DNA from: Kingdonia uniflora
Lineage: Eukaryota; Streptophyta; Magnoliopsida; Ranunculales; Circaeasteraceae
DNA length: 64,000 nt
Assembly: GCA_014058105.1 (NCBI GenBank)
Contig: JACGCM010000940.1
Location: forward strand, 868,001-932,000
Direction: 5' to 3'
A model generated the notes under the pieces. It was not told the DNA's origin. It did not search any database and worked only from the letters and a program-made list of their open reading frames with translations. The translations under genes were made by a program, and so were the position numbers. Position 1 is the first letter of the stretch; every line of letters starts with the position of its first letter. Shown one piece after another: positions 1-12,400 of the stretch.

Positions 1-2097
1 AATAAACATAATGTCATAAATTTATAAGAGTCTTCTCAAACTCAAAATGACCTGCCACCCGGGAATAATGTGCCTCTCGAATCCAATACAAATGGTCTCA
101 GCCCTTAGGAATAAATGGTAGATTATCCTTGTAAATCAAACCATCCTTCAATATATACTTGCATGTCTTGCCTTGTAGTAACTTCTCATGAATCGCACTG
201 AGCTCATTATCGTCGCCATACCCTGTAACGTATTTAGAAGGAAAAATAGGTTGTATCTGCATAGCTACCAACAAAGCAAAAATAGTTGGTATTGGGGGTC
301 GAGATAACATATCAGCCATTTTGTTGTCCACTCCTTTCTTATACTTGATCATCAAGGTAAACTACTATAAGCACTGCATCCACTTCATATGGTGAGCTTG
401 CTATAACTTGGACTGTGTAGATAAGAACTGTAATGGTTTGTGTTCAGAATGTACCACAGCCCCCTTCCCCAATAAGTAACTCCGACAATGTTTCACTGAT
501 TGATATAATGCGTAGAACTCCTTATCGAAGGTTAAATAGTTGTGTTCTGCTTCTGTAAACATCTCAGAATGGTAAACAACCGCTTCCTATCCTATAAAAG
601 AATTGCCCCCAATGCATAGTCTGACACATATGTCTTAGCCTCAAAATGTTATTACAAATTGGGCAATGCTAACACTGGTGCATTTGTAATCTTTTGCTTC
701 AGTAACAAAAAAGTCTTCTCATGGTGATCTTCTCACACAAACTGTACCCTGGTTTTTGTCAAGGAATGTAACAGTACGGCTATTTGTAAAAAATGTCGAA
801 TAAACTTCCATAAGTTCTGACAAGAACCCATAAAACTTCTCACTTTCGTCAATATACGGGTCTAGGCCAATTAGTAATGACCACGACCTTCTCTGGATCA
901 ACCTTAAGCTTACTACCACCAACAATAAATCCCAAGTATACTAGTTCCATCTTCCCAAACTCGCACTTCTTCTTATTTAGAAAAAGTTGTTGTGATTGTA
1001 AAATGCCCAATACTTTGTATAAATGCCCAAGGTGTTTCTCTCATGTTTAATTATATATTAAGATGTCATCCAAATACACAATCACAAAATCATCAATAAA
1101 AGCATGAAGTACCTCATTCATTAACCGCATAAATATCCTTAGGGCGTTGCATAACCCAAAAGGTATCACTAACCACTCAAATAGTCATTGTTTGGTCTTG
1201 AACACAGTCTTCCAAGTATCTTCTTCCCAGATTCTAACTTGGTGGTAACCCGACTTAAGATCCAACTTGGTGAACAACCGGGCCTTCTTCAACTCATCTA
1301 AAAGCTCATTAATCTGTAGAAGCATATAACAATTCTTCACAGTAATCTTGTTCAGCGCCCAATAATCTACACACATTATCCCAGACCCATCCTTCTTCAG
1401 CACCAATAACACCGGTGAACCACAAGGTGAACAACTTGGATTAATAACCCCTTGCTCTAGGAGTTCTTGTACCTGTTTCTTGATCTCATCAGACTTTATA
1501 ACAGAAGTTTGATACAATCCAATATTGGGTAGTGGCTCACTATTCACCAATGTGATATCATGCTTCGCATCCCTCTTGTGCTGCATCCCTTCTATGCCCA
1601 TAAACAAGTCTTCATACTCCTCTTACAACTTTCCCATATTGGTCTGTTGCTTATGAGACATTGCCAAAGTAGACAATGCCTTAGCTGACGGACCCTCTTG
1701 AACCGGTCACACCATCAGCAAAATAAACTTGCCGCTCGCATTAACCAACCTCTTCGCCTGAATCACTATTACTAAATTATTGGTAGTGATATGTTCTTTG
1801 CAAGCATTGATATGAAACCCCTTCCCCTCCTTCACAAGATGGTACTTACAAGTTCTATGGTAAAGGATTGCATCTCAGTCCCAACGATAAGGGTTAACCA
1901 AGATGACTTGACACGCATCAAACAGAACCACCTCACACGTCACTTCATCAATAAATTTCTCAGTAATTGTAAATTTGAACATACACATCTTAGTGATCTT
2001 CAACTTTACGTCTTTCTGAATTTAACCCAAATCATACTGCTTAGGATAAGCTACAGTAGCCAAACCTATCTTCTTCACCATTATAATGGTCTAATTC
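1..2097 (-). pseudogene. Ty3/gypsy polyprotein relic (protease, RT, RNase H)
   Basis: Read on the minus strand, 2097 to about 1680 resembles the region downstream of a gypsy protease. The segment 1607-1185 encodes a clear reverse transcriptase N-terminal half, with short motifs such as SCSPCGSPVLL, CVDYWALNKITVKN, TKLDLKSGYHQVRI and WKTVFKTKQ. Lower coordinates hold the rest of RT and the RNase H region, and 355-98 matches the RNase H to integrase linker (KKGVDNKMADMLSRPP). Stops and frameshifts occur throughout, and the catalytic YxDD box lies in a damaged stretch. The element runs off the left edge. At 2097 it is cut by an LTR that belongs to another element. It is a dead fragment. The class is certain, and the clade (a chromovirus-type lineage) is only a guess. 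Confidence 0.85.
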
Positions 2098-2693
2098 CGT
2101 AAGCTCGAGATGGCTCAGAATTAGCTCATACACCAATATTCTTGTGACAAAAACTAATGTAAAGTAAGAAATGACACAAATGATTTAGCGTGGAAAACCT
2201 CTTAATAGGTAAAAAACCATGACCTCGAGTTGAGTATTTTAGTAACAATCACTTTTATTGCTTGAGGCTGATATCTTATTACAAATGATCTCTCGAACTA
2301 GAAATACTTGATCTTGTAAATAAGAAATTTGGTATTTAAGAATCTAGAAAATATGGTTTTCTTGGTAATTTCTCATATCCTTTTCTGGTCCTTGTCTCTT
2401 TTAAAACCTTTTCCTTATATAGGCCTTGTTCACAATTCATTATCGTACTGAAACACATTCTTTAAACAATGTGGGAAGACGTTGATTGAATAACTGTTAA
2501 GTTCGTGATAGACATGTGTCTTTTACTTGTTCATACTTTTCTGCTTGTGCTCGATCCATGTTCTTCATTAGTTGTTGGGCTAGGAGACACTGTTGACTAT
2601 TTATGTCCCGTGTAAAATGCGTGAGTATGATATAGAGGTAGTTTAAATTGGAAACAGTTCAAATTGGGTTAGATCGAGGGATAGGTACCTACA
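2098..2693 (-). repeat. LTR of a Tat-like Ty3/gypsy element, minus orientation
   Basis: On the minus strand this 596-bp block starts TGTAGGTACC and ends near TTACG, a decayed TTACA. It is preceded at 2694-2708 by a purine-rich run (GTGAGGGGGTGAT on the minus strand) that looks like a polypurine tract, so it fits a 3' LTR. It shares the core GCGTGGAAAACCT..AATAGGT..AAAAACCATGACCTC with the LTRs at 19819-20278, 22246-22794 and 23158-23659. Outside that core it is so diverged that it is probably not the partner of the 22246-22794 LTR. No matching 5-bp target duplication is seen (AATTC on the left, ATCAC on the right). Confidence 0.7.
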
Positions 2694-2708
2694 ATCACCC
2701 CCTCACAA

Positions 2709-4350
2709 CTAAATTTATGAGTGGTTTTGGTTGAGAAAGAATCTGTGGAGTTGTGTTGTTGGAAGTTGAAAAGAAATTACATATTAATATTGATTTGACT
2801 GGCATGGAAAATCGTTATTTGTTTTATGTGGTGGGATGTATCTGTATTGAATGATGTTGGAAGTATTGATGTACGCGACGCTTGGAGATCAGAGAGTGGC
2901 TCTGTATTGAATGATGACTTCTTTGGAAATATACCTACGCATTAAATACGAGGGTTATATAAATAGTACCTATACCGAGGATTCTGGTAAAGTACGTTAT
3001 TTGTTGAAAAATTCTTTGGAAGTCTAGATTGATAATGGTGAAGACCCGGAGAATGGATTATGAAGAGAGAGTTTCTGTAAAGATACAGAAATTTAAGTTA
3101 AGATATTTCAGTGACTAATCATTGGAGATGCCCACCCCTATTCTCATTCTACCGACGTATCAACGTATGTCGGAAGAAGAAGCGGTTAAAGCTAAAGAAG
3201 ATTTTTACTGTATGTGGAAATTTAATTATGTTGTCTTGACAGGAGAGCAACGTTGGAGATGTCTTCGCACCCTTGTAGAGGACAAGGTTGAGGAGACAGA
3301 TGTGGGGATCAGTGTAACTGCGGGGCAGTTTCACCGATATTTTACGTAGGATTGGATTCTAAGGTCGGGCCTTCTTCATCTCCGCCAACTCTCCGATGGT
3401 GGTGGTTATAGAGGAGGCGACGGTGGTAGAGGAGAAGGGAAACGAAGATTAAAAGTCTGCTTCTGCACCATCATCGTGTATTGGCTCTAAGAAGACCTTT
3501 TGTTTGAAGAGTTGGTTCAAGCGCTGACTCTTTCTTCTTTTATGTCCTGACTTCCTCCAAACCCAGTTTCTGGTCATAGTAACATGGTGTGAAGGTAAAA
3601 GGACGTCTGGCATTTTCTAATGCCTGCCTTGCTTTAGAAGATTCTCAGAGGGAAGCATCACTGAAGTTAGATGAGCTGAAGGATTTGTTGTTTAGGAGTA
3701 CCTAAAATACTTGTTATTTGTAGAGTACCTGAAAGACTTGTTATCTATAAAGTACCTGAAAGACTTGTTATTTGTAAAGTACCTGTAATTTATATTCGAG
3801 TTTAATAAAAAATGGTTATTCAAGCTCCGTGTTGATATATAGAATAACTTCTGTGATTGAAATTGGGCTATGAGTAATTCAAAGATTTACGAATAGAGGA
3901 TAAAATGTAATATATAAGATTGGACCCAGAAAGTATATTATGGCAATTGAGCTGTAAATATGTGTTTATAACATAAATGATGTGTACGAATTTGTTTTCA
4001 AGCTGAATAACTTAGAATTATTGGGGGGAGATAACTGTAAAAGATTCAGAATATGTAGGAATGTGAAATTCGAGCTCAGGGAGATCGCTTTAAAATATTA
4101 GATTTGAAGAAAATAAGTTTGAGATGAAGTAAACCAAAATCACTGAGATCGATGTGGATAGATAAGTTTAAATAATTTATACTCAGGATATTAAGGTTTT
4201 ATGTTGTGAAAGAACTGAATACAAATACGAATTTTGGGGGATTTGGAGCAATCTAGAAAATTGCATAAAATAAGGGGAAATGAGTGTAGATAGGAATAAG
4301 ACATAGAATATGGTATAGACTCGATCTGAGAGAATTCGTTATGCCACTAG
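2709..4350. other. Region without a recognisable gene; scattered plus-strand coding-like pieces
   Basis: No complete gene is visible. An open frame at 3122-3349 (75 codons, plus strand) begins with a Pro-rich stretch and holds a basic/acidic helix-like segment; I do not recognise it. At 3585-3705 a further short plus-strand stretch reads like a coiled coil (ALEDSQREASLKLDELKDLL). Both may be remnants of a second antisense gene near the 3' LTR of the Tat-like element, but that is inference. A short degenerate AT-rich triplication (about GTACCTGAAAGACTTGTTAT) lies at 3697-3790. Confidence 0.4.
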
Positions 4351-7300
4351 GGACAATTGGTGATTAAGATAGCTGAAGTACGGGAGTGGATCTTTGGTTT
4401 ACTAGATTATGATGCTGACTTGCCAGTGTCCGAGCACTGCTAAAAATAAGGCTTTTGGCAACAGTCCACCTAGACTTTTGGCGACAAACATAGCCTGTTA
4501 TAATGGTTGTTACGATATATCCGTTACCATAAACCTTTTTCGTTGCAATAGAATTTTGGCTAAATAAAATCCCCGAGGCTTCCCTCAAAATTAAAAGCAT
4601 TTACCGACGAAACTTCCCTCTTTTTGTTCCTGCGATTGGTGCCTCTTTCTTCACAATTTTTTTAGGGATAGAGTCCACTTCCCCAAGTCTTTATCCTCAT
4701 TCCCTCCTCATCCATTCAATGTTTAATTACGCAGATTATATTTTTGATTTATTTCTTTCTTTCTCATTTCTCTTTCTAAGGGTTACGGTATTCGCCAAAA
4801 TTCAGATGCCCCTCAACTTTTCTCATGTTATTAAAAACAAAAGTAATATCACAGAGATCTAATTGATGAAATCAATCTTCAAGGCGAAGTCTCATGACAG
4901 GTTAGGTCTTTAGAATTAAAGCTATAATTTCTCAATTCCTGCAGATAAGAAGTATTGGATGGAAGCGTATATCAGTAAATCATTTAACAAAATGGCAGAT
5001 CATGTACATTTTGCAATTATCGCTTATTTTATTTGAAATGGTATATTGAAGAAATTAATTTGATTACTTTTATGGTTACTTATTTCAGATTTAACAAATT
5101 GAAGTTTGTTCTAAAAGCGTGAATTTGAAAAAGGAGGCAAAGAAACTGAACGAAAAACATGTTGTTAAAGAAGTAAGTTACTTTTCATGACTTATTTATG
5201 GGTTGTAGTAGAATTGATTTGAAAAAATCCAACATTTAAAATACTAAGAATGTTGTTGAACTTTGTAGGCGGAATATAATGATGATATTTTGCCGATATA
5301 TTTAGTATTTAAAGTCTATTTGTAAGGTGGTTTTGCCTTTTTTTTATTGTGATATTTATCGTAAGTTATAAGAATGAAGCTCGATACGAGCAATCTCAAA
5401 TTGGGCTCTTCGATGCTCCATAATGATGTGATGAATGGAGGGCTTTTCAGTTGTACCTTCTTTTAAGCTTCCTAGTAGTAGAGTACTGATGTAAGTTATT
5501 CTCGCGTTTGTGTTTTTCTTTGTAGATGTCCACTTTTTATCCCATTTTTAATAAAGATTGGTTTTACAAATGAATTTGAATGTTTTTTTTTTTTCACTTT
5601 GATGGGTTTCAGAATAAAGCCATGGAAATGGTAAAGCCGGCTATTGGGATGACTATACATGCTTTCATCTCTAAGGAGTTATTACTAGGTAAATGACTAC
5701 CGCTTATCTTGTTGGAAATTCAAATAAACGCGATGATTTTTAAACTTAATATGCTTTTATATCTTCATAACCCGCATATGTTCGAGTACATAGTCTTGTA
5801 TACATGAATTGTTCTTTCATCTTTTATGATAGATGAGCAGTTTTATCCATTAAAATGGTAGACATGTTCTGGAGTAGATCTGTAAATGCCAGTACATCTA
5901 ATGCCAATTGTATCTTATGCTAAGTGGGCAAACTAAAAAGGCAGAATCTATCGTCAGTCTCCATGTATATGTATTTGAGTCAGTCTTAGATGTTATTTAT
6001 ACTCATGCCTTTGATCTCTACATATATGGGTGGACAATTTGAGGTGTAAGCCTTTTGAAAGTTAAAACTTGGCCTCTTGAAAGAAACCCATTCATAGCAG
6101 AACAAAATGGGTATGCATCCGACTTCATAATTGTTTATCTTAGTACCTTCATACAATTGAGCGTGAACTAGATTTTGGGAATGAAAAAAGTGCGAATATA
6201 AAATTAAATGAGAGAACTAACTTAAGCCCCTAAACCTTTGCACTTCTAGTATGTAATTTTGATGTCAAATAGAGGACTACAAGAGAAGTAAAGACTATTC
6301 GTTAGAGTTTTCAAGGAAGAAAAGAAATTATTGGCAGTGAACTGGGATTAGTCAGACCACTTCTTTGATAGCCTTGCTCTCTAATATACAAAAAAGAGGG
6401 CCAAGCAAAGAAAATGAGCACCTCCCATAAAGCTTACCATTAGCATCATTTATGATTAAATTCTTTAAATCTTCTCAAATGAGCTAGAAGACCAGCAAGA
6501 GATAAGTGATAGGGCATCTAGTTAGAATCTCTAAGCACTCATCTTAAACAATTCACTAACTAGCTTCAAGATGTTCCTAACAGTTGGTTTTATTTGTCAA
6601 ATTATTTTGGATATAATAGAATAAGAAGTGAATAAGGTAAGATTTATGGGTAGATATATAGGAAATATTACACAGCGTTCACTATTAATACGGAAATTTG
6701 GGACCATATGTTTTGTACCATATTGAAGTCTAATCAAGTAGGCTTAGGGTATTAGCAATTACTACATCCAACAATCTTATAAATAGTAGTTTGGCTCTCA
6801 TCCAAGAATCTAGACTTGTTATCTCCTATGGCGACAATGTCATGTGTAGACTTGGTTCTCCTCAAATTTTGCATCACCAAAGCTACTCTCACGATTCAAG
6901 ATGCTCAACATTTACTTTTTCCATCCATCACAAACAACTTTAGCTAATTACTTAGTACACCTTCAGCAATCTCACAGTCATAGGCAAATGCAACCTTCTG
7001 AACGTTTCCCTCACATCTTTGCCATTCTTTATAGGTCTCACAAGCCTTTAAGCACTTTCAGTACCCTTGTTTGCTACAACAATAGCATCAGCTGCCCTGT
7101 GTCTAACCACCCATCCTAAAGTACATGGGTATCTATAATTACAGCAATGAACCCATCTTTATGACTCCATAACTATCTTTAACATATTCCCAACATTTAG
7201 AATCACTCGAATGTAGGGAGAAATGGTAGATAGTGTTGTTTATTGTGACACATGTTGGGATGCAACACCACTTTCAATCTTTATTTTCACATTCTTGTTT

Positions 7301-9220
7301 GTGCTTATTGTTGGTTTACTGCTTGAAAAAGATATCGCCTTTCTTGTAAATATCTACAATCTTCACACCAAGTTTGTATTGGGGTAATCCCTAAATCTTC
7401 ATTGGTCGTAGAGATCGATTAAGTGTGTTAATCACGGGAATCACATTACTTTCTAATGACACGAAAGAAAAGGGTGAGAATACCTTACCTGATTAGCATG
7501 GCTCAAGATAAGGATAAAGGGAGGGAACTTTCGTTAGGGTGTGATATATACTTCAATAATTTTTTGTTAGATAGAGTTCTGAATGTACAATTGGTACAAG
7601 TTAACCGAATGGGCTATATCTTTAGTTTACTTATTTGAGTGGTAATGACTATCATTATTATGTTATTGTTATAAGGTGTAGTTCATCTGAAGTACAAATG
7701 ATCTCATCACTCTCATTAATGGTAAAATAGGTGCAGTTTACAACACTAGTGCTATATAAGGAGCAGTTTAAGCCTTTCAGTTCACGTCAGCTTGTCAATG
7801 AAGGCTATTTGGGAATGAGAAGGGCAGTCTTTCCATGCCCAGATGTTAAGGTGTATTCCCTTAACTTATAGTTACTATAAGTTGGGTGTAAGTTTTTTCT
7901 TGCTATAAAATTCTAGTGTAACTAAAGTACTTTTCTTATAATAATTGATGTATTTCTAGATTTTTGTTATTTTACTATATTTATTTACTCCTAGTAATTA
8001 AGACTCAAAAAAGTATTTAATGTTTATAAGTACTTTTCTTACAGTTTGCATGCTATATTGTGTAGATGCAATTTTGTGGTGTAACTGGGACTGCATGGTA
8101 CTGGACGATAACAACTGAATTTAACTTTACCTCTCCCAAGCTAATTATGTAAATAAATGTTACTGATAAGTATTTACATGGTTGAATGGTAACATCGCAT
8201 CCTTCCCTTTTTTTAAGTTACCTGGTAGTAAATGTACTATTAACTTTATTTTCTTTTTAAAGGCAATTGTACCTAGAGTAAAGGGAGATATTGGACCTTC
8301 TTGTAATGCTACAAGGTTGATTGACAATGAAGTATTTGGTCTTTATAAGAATCTTTATGATGGCCAGAGTTTTACTTTCTCAAGGAAAACCAAGTGTATA
8401 AATTGTTATATTTGTGTATAACTATAGAGTGTGTATATCTTAAACTTAAGTGTTCATCTTATGTATTTTTTATGGTTAACAATACGAAGTGTTGAATAAT
8501 TAATTTTTGTTTTCAAAACATTTTGTACATTTTAATAATTTTATAGGCAATATTGGTGCAATTTTTATATTTTCTTTTTAAAATGAATTCTTCTTGCAAT
8601 GGCTTAAGATTTTTGCAAAAAATATCCTATTTACAACAGAAAAATTATTTAGCAACAGAGATATAGTGTTGTTGTTGGAGGTATTCCAGAAGTTATTGCC
8701 ACAGCCAAAATCCATTGTTAATACTTGAACAAACGCAATAAACAATATTTGTTGCAGAAAATTAACTTTTGGCAGCAGACTTTGTCTGTTGTAAGGCAAT
8801 CCGCAACGTACCCTCCATTAACACTTATGCTACGGATAAAATCCGCTGCGGAAGGCCTTTAGCAACGAATATAGTCTGTTGCGAAAAGCTAATTTTTTAG
8901 TGGTAGAGTATCAGTTTGAAGTTTTGGATTGGATGGGTAGGAAACTTGAGTTAGGACGTCGCTTCTACAAAAATCTTTTCTGAGAAGTGATTGTGGAACC
9001 TTCTACTTGAAAAGAGGTTGTGAGACTAATTGCTAAAGAAAATATCAAGCTGGAAGATATGAGGATTGCTGGAGATAAACTGATCAGGCAAACAAAGAGA
9101 GAGGAAAGAGAAAAAATAGCAGAGATTCTTGTGAGAGATTAGACCAGAGTGATCAATAATCAAGGCGAGAGAAGGTTGGAGAGCCTGAGTCACAAAGGTG
9201 GTTATATAGCAGCATTGTGA
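4351..9220 (+). pseudogene. Unrecognised coding exon split by the CACTA insertion
   Basis: An open plus-strand frame runs from a possible splice acceptor (CACTAG at 4345-4350) to 4434. There a transposon interrupts it, and it continues in the same frame from 8906 to 9220. The first part contains EVREWIFGLLDYDADLPVS. The second contains DWMGRKLELGRRFYKN and a charged helical stretch (RQTKREEREKIAEILVRD). Stops appear at 9139-9141 (TAG) and at 9218-9220, where the frame ends. I do not know the family. It may be part of a second antisense gene of the surrounding retroelement, because it lies on the same strand as, and just upstream of, the gene at 9489. The frame continuity across the insertion is directly visible. 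Confidence 0.5.
4435..8905. mobile_element. CACTA (En/Spm-type) DNA transposon, probably non-autonomous
   Basis: The left end reads CACTGCTAAAAATAAGGC and the right end, reverse-complemented, TACCACTAAAAAATTAGC. Both are one or two transitions from the canonical CACTACTAAAAA terminus. GAG flanks both sides (4432-4434 and 8906-8908), the 3-bp target duplication expected for CACTA elements. Subterminal repeats of the TTTGGCAACAG / CTGTTGCGAAAAG type cluster at 4450-4545 and 8590-8890. The 4.4 kb interior is AT-rich with many stops. I find no recognisable TnpD- or TnpA-like reading frame, so it is either a deletion derivative or heavily decayed. Short open frames (6901-7119, 7456-7638, 8182-8421) look spurious. 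Confidence 0.85.
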
Positions 9221-9488
9221 AGGAACGATTTGACGTTGTGTCAGATTTATTTTCAAACGTATAATGTCAGTAGAAGTTTTTTGAAAGATTTTTGTGGTTT
9301 TCAAATTTTGAAAAATTACTATTTACAGTAATTTATATAAATTTATTTTATATATGTGCATAAAAAATATGCGAATGATATATGTATAATGTATGTGCAG
9401 AAGATAATCATAGAATACATGGACTTGATGTAGACCGGGCGTGAGGATTATTTATATAGAGTCATACCTCATCAATGTCGTAATTGAT

Positions 9489-12400
9489 ATGGAGACTTCA
9501 CCTGTTATGGAGGCCTCGACCTCTGGTCGTTCGGCTGAGTATGAAAATGTAGAGTCTGATGGGGAGAAAGAAGTAGGAGTGGCTCAATTTCTAGATTTCC
9601 CTGGACAATTGAAATTATACCCTTCGAACTCCGATTTAGAGAGTTTTATAAATCCAAGGCTCTTATAGAGGGAAGAAGGTTGAATTTTGTTGAACATGCC
9701 GGTAGGCAGTTTAGAAGATGCATAGTAAGATCTAGGGAGGAACATTTTTTCCTGTTGGCGGATTTAGGGAAGGAGAAATCAGATAGGGGAATAGATAAAT
9801 CTATCTCCTTGGAGTATTATGATGGGAATGTCCAGGGTAACCTGGAAGAGGGTTTTTTATGTTACTTATCTCAGTTAGAGATTGGGTTGAGCCTACCTCT
9901 GAGCAATCTTGCGAAAGGGATAATGAATATCATTGAGGCTTGTCCTGCCCAGCTGAATGGGAACATGTAGGAGGTAATAAATGTCTGTGAGTGTTTGAAT
10001 AAATTGTGGGAGGAGAATGAGGTAGAGAGGAGAATATCTCCTGAAGATGTATTATAGTTTTATGGAGTAAAAAATTATTCTGCAAGTGGATGAGCATATT
10101 TATTTACGAGCTCGCCTTGACCTCTTTTTTTTTATTTGAATTCAGCAGGTCGAATATGGAATGATAATGTCATTTGGGTGAAAGGTGATTGCCTTCAGAG
10201 AGATGATGAAGAACCCATGAAACTTCTGTATAGAACTATAAAGAAAAGTAAGTATAATAGCGTATAATATTGAACTACTAAAATCTAATGTTATTTTATT
10301 GCTGATAATGTGTTGTTGTTTGACAGGTCCTTCGCCGAAGGTAAAGAAGAAGAAGTCTCTGTTAGATATTATTGCTCAAAAAGGGGTTGATCTCGAGGCA
10401 GTGCTGAAAGACTTTGGTATAAATAGAAATAAACACGCTAACAGCAGGTCCGAGAAAGTTCAAAAGTCTCAAGCAATGAGACTTATGATGGGTATTGGCG
10501 GCAACAAAAAGAGGGAAGTTGATGGAGAGAGACGAGTGGCTTTGCCAAAGGCCTTTGGAGTAGATTTTACGGACATGCTGAAGTCTATCATGTCGAGAAA
10601 GTTAGGTCAGGCATTTCCGAAGAAGAAGATGTTGAAGTGTTTCTTGACCACTGGAACCACGGGAAGTGGTGAGGTCGAGGGAGGGGCGAAGAAGAGAAGG
10701 GTTTTGTAAATCCAAGGCTCTTATAGGGGGAAGATGGTTAAATTTTGTAGAACATGTCGGTAGGCAGTTTTGAAGATGTATAGTAGGATCTGGGGATGAG
10801 TATGTCTTCCTGTTGGCAGATTTAGAGAAGGAAAAATTGAACAGGGGAATAGATGAATCGATCTCCTTGGAGTATTATGATGGGAATGTCCAGGGTAACC
10901 TGGAAGAAGGTATTCTATGTTACCTATCTCAGCTGGAGTATGAGTTGAGTATACATCTGAGTAATCTTGCAAAAGCGATAATGAATATCATTGGGACATG
11001 TTCTGCCTAACTGAACGGGAACATGTAGAAGGTAATAAATGTTTGTGAGTGTTTGAATTAATTGTGGAGGGAGAATGTGGTGGAGAGGAGAATATCTCCT
11101 GAAGATGTGTTGCAGTTTTATGGAGCGAAGAATTATTCTGCAAGTGGAGGGTCATATTTCTTTGCGAGCTCGTCTCGACCTCTTTTCTTCGATCTGAATT
11201 CAGCAAGTCGAATGTTGAATGATAATGTCATATGGGTGAAAGGTGATTGCCTTCAGAGGGATGATGAAGTACCCATGGAACTTTTGTATAAAACTGTGAA
11301 GAAAAGTAAGTGTAATAACGTATAATATTGAACTACTAAAATCTAATATTGTTTTGTTGCTGATAATGTGTTGTTGTTTGACAGGTCCTTCCTCGAAGGT
11401 GAAGAAGAAGAAGTCTTTGTTAGATATTATTGCTCAAGAAGGGGTTGAGCTCGAGGCAGTGTTGAAAGACCTCGGCATAAATAAAAATAAACGTGCTAAC
11501 AGCAAGTCCGAGAAAGTTTAAAAGTCTCAAGCAACGAGACTTATGACGGGTGTTGGCAGCAACAAGAAGAGGGGAACTGATAGAGAAGGACAAGTAGTTT
11601 TGCTAAAGGTTTCCGGAATGGATTTTGTGGACATGTCAGAGTTTACCACATCGAGCAAGCTAGCTCAGGCATTTTCGAAGAAGAAGATATTGAAGTGTGG
11701 ATCGACCTCTGGAACCACAGGGAGTAGTGAGGTCGAGGGAGGGGAAAAGAAGATAAGAGTATTATAAATCCAAGGCTCTTATAGGGGGAAGATGGTTAAA
11801 TTTTGTAGAACATGCCGGTAGGCAGTTTAGAAGATGTATAATAGGATCTGGGGAGGAGCATTTCTTCTTGTTGGCGGATTTAGGGAATGAGAAATTGGAC
11901 AGGGGAATTGATGAATCGTTCTCCTTAGAGTATTATGAAGGGAATGTTCAGGGTAACCTGGAAGAGGGTTTTCTTTATTACCTATCTCAGTTGGAGTATG
12001 GGTTGAGTCTACCTCTGAGCAATCTTGTAAAAGGGATAATGAATATCATTGGGACATGTCCTACCCAGCTGAACAGGAATATGTGGGAGGTAATAAATGT
12101 TTGTGAGTGTTTGAATAAGTTGTGGGAGGAGAATGAGGTGGAGAGGATAATATCTCCTCAAGATGTATTGTAGTTTTATAGAGTAAAGAAATATTATGTA
12201 AGAGGAAGGGCATATTTCTTTGCGAGCTCATATCGATCTCCTTTTTTCGATTTAAATTTAGCAGGTCGAATGTGGAATGATAATATCATCTGGGTGAAAG
12301 GTGATTGCCTTCAGAGAGATGATGAAGAACCTATGAAACTTCTGAATAGAACTGTAAAGAAAAGTAAGTGTAATAACGTATAATATTAAACTGCTGAAAT

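Noticed and set aside
1791..2102. 103-codon plus-strand open frame
   Set aside because: The minus strand here reads as gypsy protease-flanking sequence; the plus frame has no domain and runs into the LTR.
8578..9304. Minus-strand open frames at 8578-8799 and 9026-9304
   Set aside because: The first lies in CACTA subterminal repeats; the second is antisense to the split exon, which reads better on the plus strand.
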